7,627 nucleotides of DNA from Verrucomicrobiales bacterium (lineage in GTDB: Bacteria > Verrucomicrobiota > Verrucomicrobiia > Verrucomicrobiales > Akkermansiaceae), in contig DMYM01000174.1 of assembly GCA_003483645.1 (NCBI GenBank), positions 1 through 7,627 on the forward strand, in the 5' to 3' direction. Below the pieces are notes generated by a model. The model did no database searches and was not told where the DNA came from. It saw only the letters and a program-made list of their open reading frames with translations. The position numbers were made by a program, and so were the translations under genes. Below are positions 6,380-7,627 of the stretch, piece after piece (positions within the stretch are counted from its first letter, which is position 1; the number at the start of each line of letters is the position of its first letter).

Positions 6380-7078
6380 ATGAGCGACGGTCAGGCAACA
6401 GGTCAGGTCCGCACCACGGATCAGAAGCCGGACGGCGCTGCCGGCTCCGCTCCTCAGGCCACACCGGATAATAGGAGAAACCCGGAACGGAAGCCGCGTA
6501 ATCTCCGGCGCCTCATCCTCTGCTTCCTCGGCGCACTCGCACTCTATTTCATCTGGCAGACCGTTTCGATCAACCGTTACGGTTTTCGCGACAACGGACA
6601 GAATGCCGACTGTGCTATCGTCCTCGGGGGAGCAGCCTGGCATAAAAAACCCTCTCCCGTATTCCGCGAACGCCTCAATCACGCCATCAGGTTGTATCAG
6701 GAGGACCGCGTCACGGCGCTCGTGCTTACCGGGGGAAAAGGAACGGGCGCACCCTACTCGGAGGGAGAAGTGGCTCGCGATTACTGCCTCCAGTGGGGCA
6801 TTCCGGAAAACGTGCTCTTCCTGGAAAGCCGTTCCCGCACCACCATCCAAAACCTGGAAGAGGCCAAGAACATCCTGGATCAACAGGGCTTCGCAAGCGC
6901 CCTCATCGTGAGCGACCCCTGGCATCTCAAGCGCGGTGTGCTCATCGCCCGCAGGCAAGGCATCGAAGCCTCACCCTCCGGCACCACCACCTCACGATTC
7001 GAATCGATGAAGTCCCGCGCAATTTTCACCCTGCGCGAACTCTACCTCTACCATCTCCACCTGCTCTTCGGCCGATAG
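6380..7078 (+). CDS. Membrane-anchored DUF218 protein of the YdcF/SanA/ElyC family
   Basis: The product has 232 residues. A hydrophilic, Gln/Pro/Arg-rich N-terminal tail (1-43) precedes one membrane segment (about 44-60, LILCFLGALALYFIWQ). The DUF218 domain fills residues 75-232. Family motifs: DCAIVLGGAAW (77-87), a nucleotide-binding-like strand and turn; LVLTGGKG (114-121); the conserved SE pair at 127-128; LESRSRTT (148-155), matching the ExxSxxT element; and VSDPWHLKRG (177-186). The positive-inside pattern (RKPRNLRR before the membrane segment) puts the domain outside the cytoplasmic membrane. Relatives include SanA and ElyC of E. coli, linked to vancomycin resistance and envelope-polymer assembly; the biochemical reaction is not settled for the family, so I give no symbol. 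No clear Shine-Dalgarno site precedes the ATG. Stop TAG at 7076-7078; convergent with the DUF1080 gene. Confidence 0.9.
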   Translation: MSDGQATGQVRTTDQKPDGAAGSAPQATPDNRRNPERKPRNLRRLILCFLGALALYFIWQTVSINRYGFRDNGQNADCAIVLGGAAWHKKPSPVFRERLNHAIRLYQEDRVTALVLTGGKGTGAPYSEGEVARDYCLQWGIPENVLFLESRSRTTIQNLEEAKNILDQQGFASALIVSDPWHLKRGVLIARRQGIEASPSGTTTSRFESMKSRAIFTLRELYLYHLHLLFGR

Positions 7079-7089
7079 TCACCACCGGC

Positions 7090-7109
7090 CCGGGGCGAAT
7101 ATGCCCCGG
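7090..7109. terminator. GC-rich hairpin between the convergent DUF218 and DUF1080 genes
   Basis: CCGGGGC (7090-7096) and GCCCCGG (7103-7109) form a perfect 7-bp stem with loop GAATAT, 11 bases after the DUF218 stop codon and 73 bp after the DUF1080 stop. Its place between convergent genes suggests a shared transcription end. Neither side carries a T-run, so it would be atypical or factor-dependent. Confidence 0.4.
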
Positions 7110-7182
7110 ACACATGGATCTCCCTATCTGCCTTTCAGGGACAGGGTCGGCCGATAACCCGCTCCTGCTCTCCTGCTTGCTG

Positions 7183-7627
7183 CTACCCGGCTTTGGAGGG
7201 GGACAACTCCTTCAAGGTGATCTCCTTGAACCGCACCGTGAGCGTTCCGCCACCATGCACCTGCAGGCCGATGTATCCCTCGAGAGGAATCCTGGAATCC
7301 TTCTCGATGTAGTCGGCACACGCCACATCGTTGAGCCACATGCGGATCCGCGGACCCTCGCATACAATGCGGTAGTGGTTCCACCCCTCCGGTTTGATCA
7401 CTTTGGCCAAGGCCTCCGGATCCAGCACCTTGGAGATGACCTTCCGGCGGCGCGATTCGTCATAGATCTTTCCCCAGTAATTCTTCGCCACATCCGCCTG
7501 ATAGCCGATCATCTCGTGATGGTTCGCGATACGCTGACTCCGGATCTGGACCCCGGAATTGATCCCGCCCTTCACCGGCGTGATCTTGAACTTCACATTC
7601 AACTCGAAGTCCTTGTAGGACTTGTCA
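7183..7627 (-). CDS. DUF1080 (3-keto-disaccharide hydrolase domain) protein, C-terminal part, cut by right edge
   Basis: The last 147 residues are visible and the start lies beyond the window. The frame is open through 7626, so an internal TTG at 7602 is not the start. The fragment carries the usual DUF1080 features in order: YKDFELNVKFKI (residues 4-15), INSGVQIRSQR (22-32), GYQADVAKNYWGKIYDE (41-57), GWNHYRIVCEGPRIRMWLND (81-100), and the closing strands EGYIGLQVHGG (116-126) and RFKEITLKEL (132-141). These are beta-sandwich (concanavalin-like) domains. Some members act on 3-keto-glycosides or related sugars, and they are abundant in Verrucomicrobiota and Planctomycetota, mostly as exported proteins. 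Whether this one has a signal peptide or an extra domain cannot be seen. It ends SPSKAG just after the last strand, so no domain follows. The substrate is unknown. Confidence 0.9.
   Translation of the reverse strand, partial: DKSYKDFELNVKFKITPVKGGINSGVQIRSQRIANHHEMIGYQADVAKNYWGKIYDESRRRKVISKVLDPEALAKVIKPEGWNHYRIVCEGPRIRMWLNDVACADYIEKDSRIPLEGYIGLQVHGGGTLTVRFKEITLKELSPSKAG

Noticed and set aside
6257..6958. Minus-strand open frame (233 codons) across the polA-DUF218 gap and the DUF218 gene
   Set aside because: It is antisense to a clear DUF218 domain and has no recognisable motif of its own.
7068..7156. Ten-base word TCGGCCGATA at 7068-7077 and again at 7147-7156
   Set aside because: One copy is the coding end of the DUF218 gene. 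Two short GC-rich copies without further similarity are likely chance, and nothing like an attachment site or insertion lies between them.
7162..7177. Tandem pair of CTCCTGCT just after the DUF1080 stop codon
   Set aside because: Only two copies of an 8-base unit; simple slippage, no evident role.

Overview
The window is high-GC chromosomal DNA, with GC-rich third codon positions. It carries six genes: four complete and one cut off at each edge. The gene content suggests a bacterium of the PVC group, most likely Verrucomicrobiota. The pointers are a membrane-anchored von Willebrand A protein with a Pro-rich stalk, a DUF1080 (3-keto-disaccharide hydrolase) protein, and a small SH3-like protein on a Pro/Ala/Glu stalk. 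This placement is inferred from protein style, since no rRNA or other marker is present.

Layout from left to right: (1) the N-terminal 233 residues of a membrane-tethered VWA protein on the minus strand (1-699), running off the left edge; (2) a divergent M32-family metallocarboxypeptidase on the plus strand (833-2311); (3) a convergent minus-strand anchored protein with an SH3-like segment and a repeat-built linker (2476-3336), ending in a clear intrinsic terminator; (4) divergent from it, a full-length DNA polymerase I gene, polA (3437-6226), with all three enzymatic domains intact; (5) a membrane-anchored YdcF/SanA-type DUF218 protein (6380-7078); (6) the C-terminal part of a DUF1080 protein on the minus strand (7183-7627), running off the right edge.

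The genes do not form an obvious pathway. Strand alternates and every intergenic gap is about 100-165 bp, so most genes look like single transcription units. polA and the DUF218 gene are the only codirectional neighbours. The three complete or partial envelope proteins (VWA, SH3-like, DUF218) point to cell-envelope work, while polA and the carboxypeptidase are housekeeping. No CRISPR array, tRNA, rRNA, insertion sequence or defence system was seen.

No new multi-gene system is visible. The most interesting signals are in the non-coding gaps. Two plus-strand genes (polA and the M32 peptidase) have a Shine-Dalgarno-like stretch too far from the ATG, with a perfect small hairpin between the two that would restore normal spacing. 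The minus-strand SH3-like gene has its stop codon in the loop of its own terminator. A perfect 10-bp inverted repeat lies downstream of polA. No gap without a gene exceeds 300 bases.
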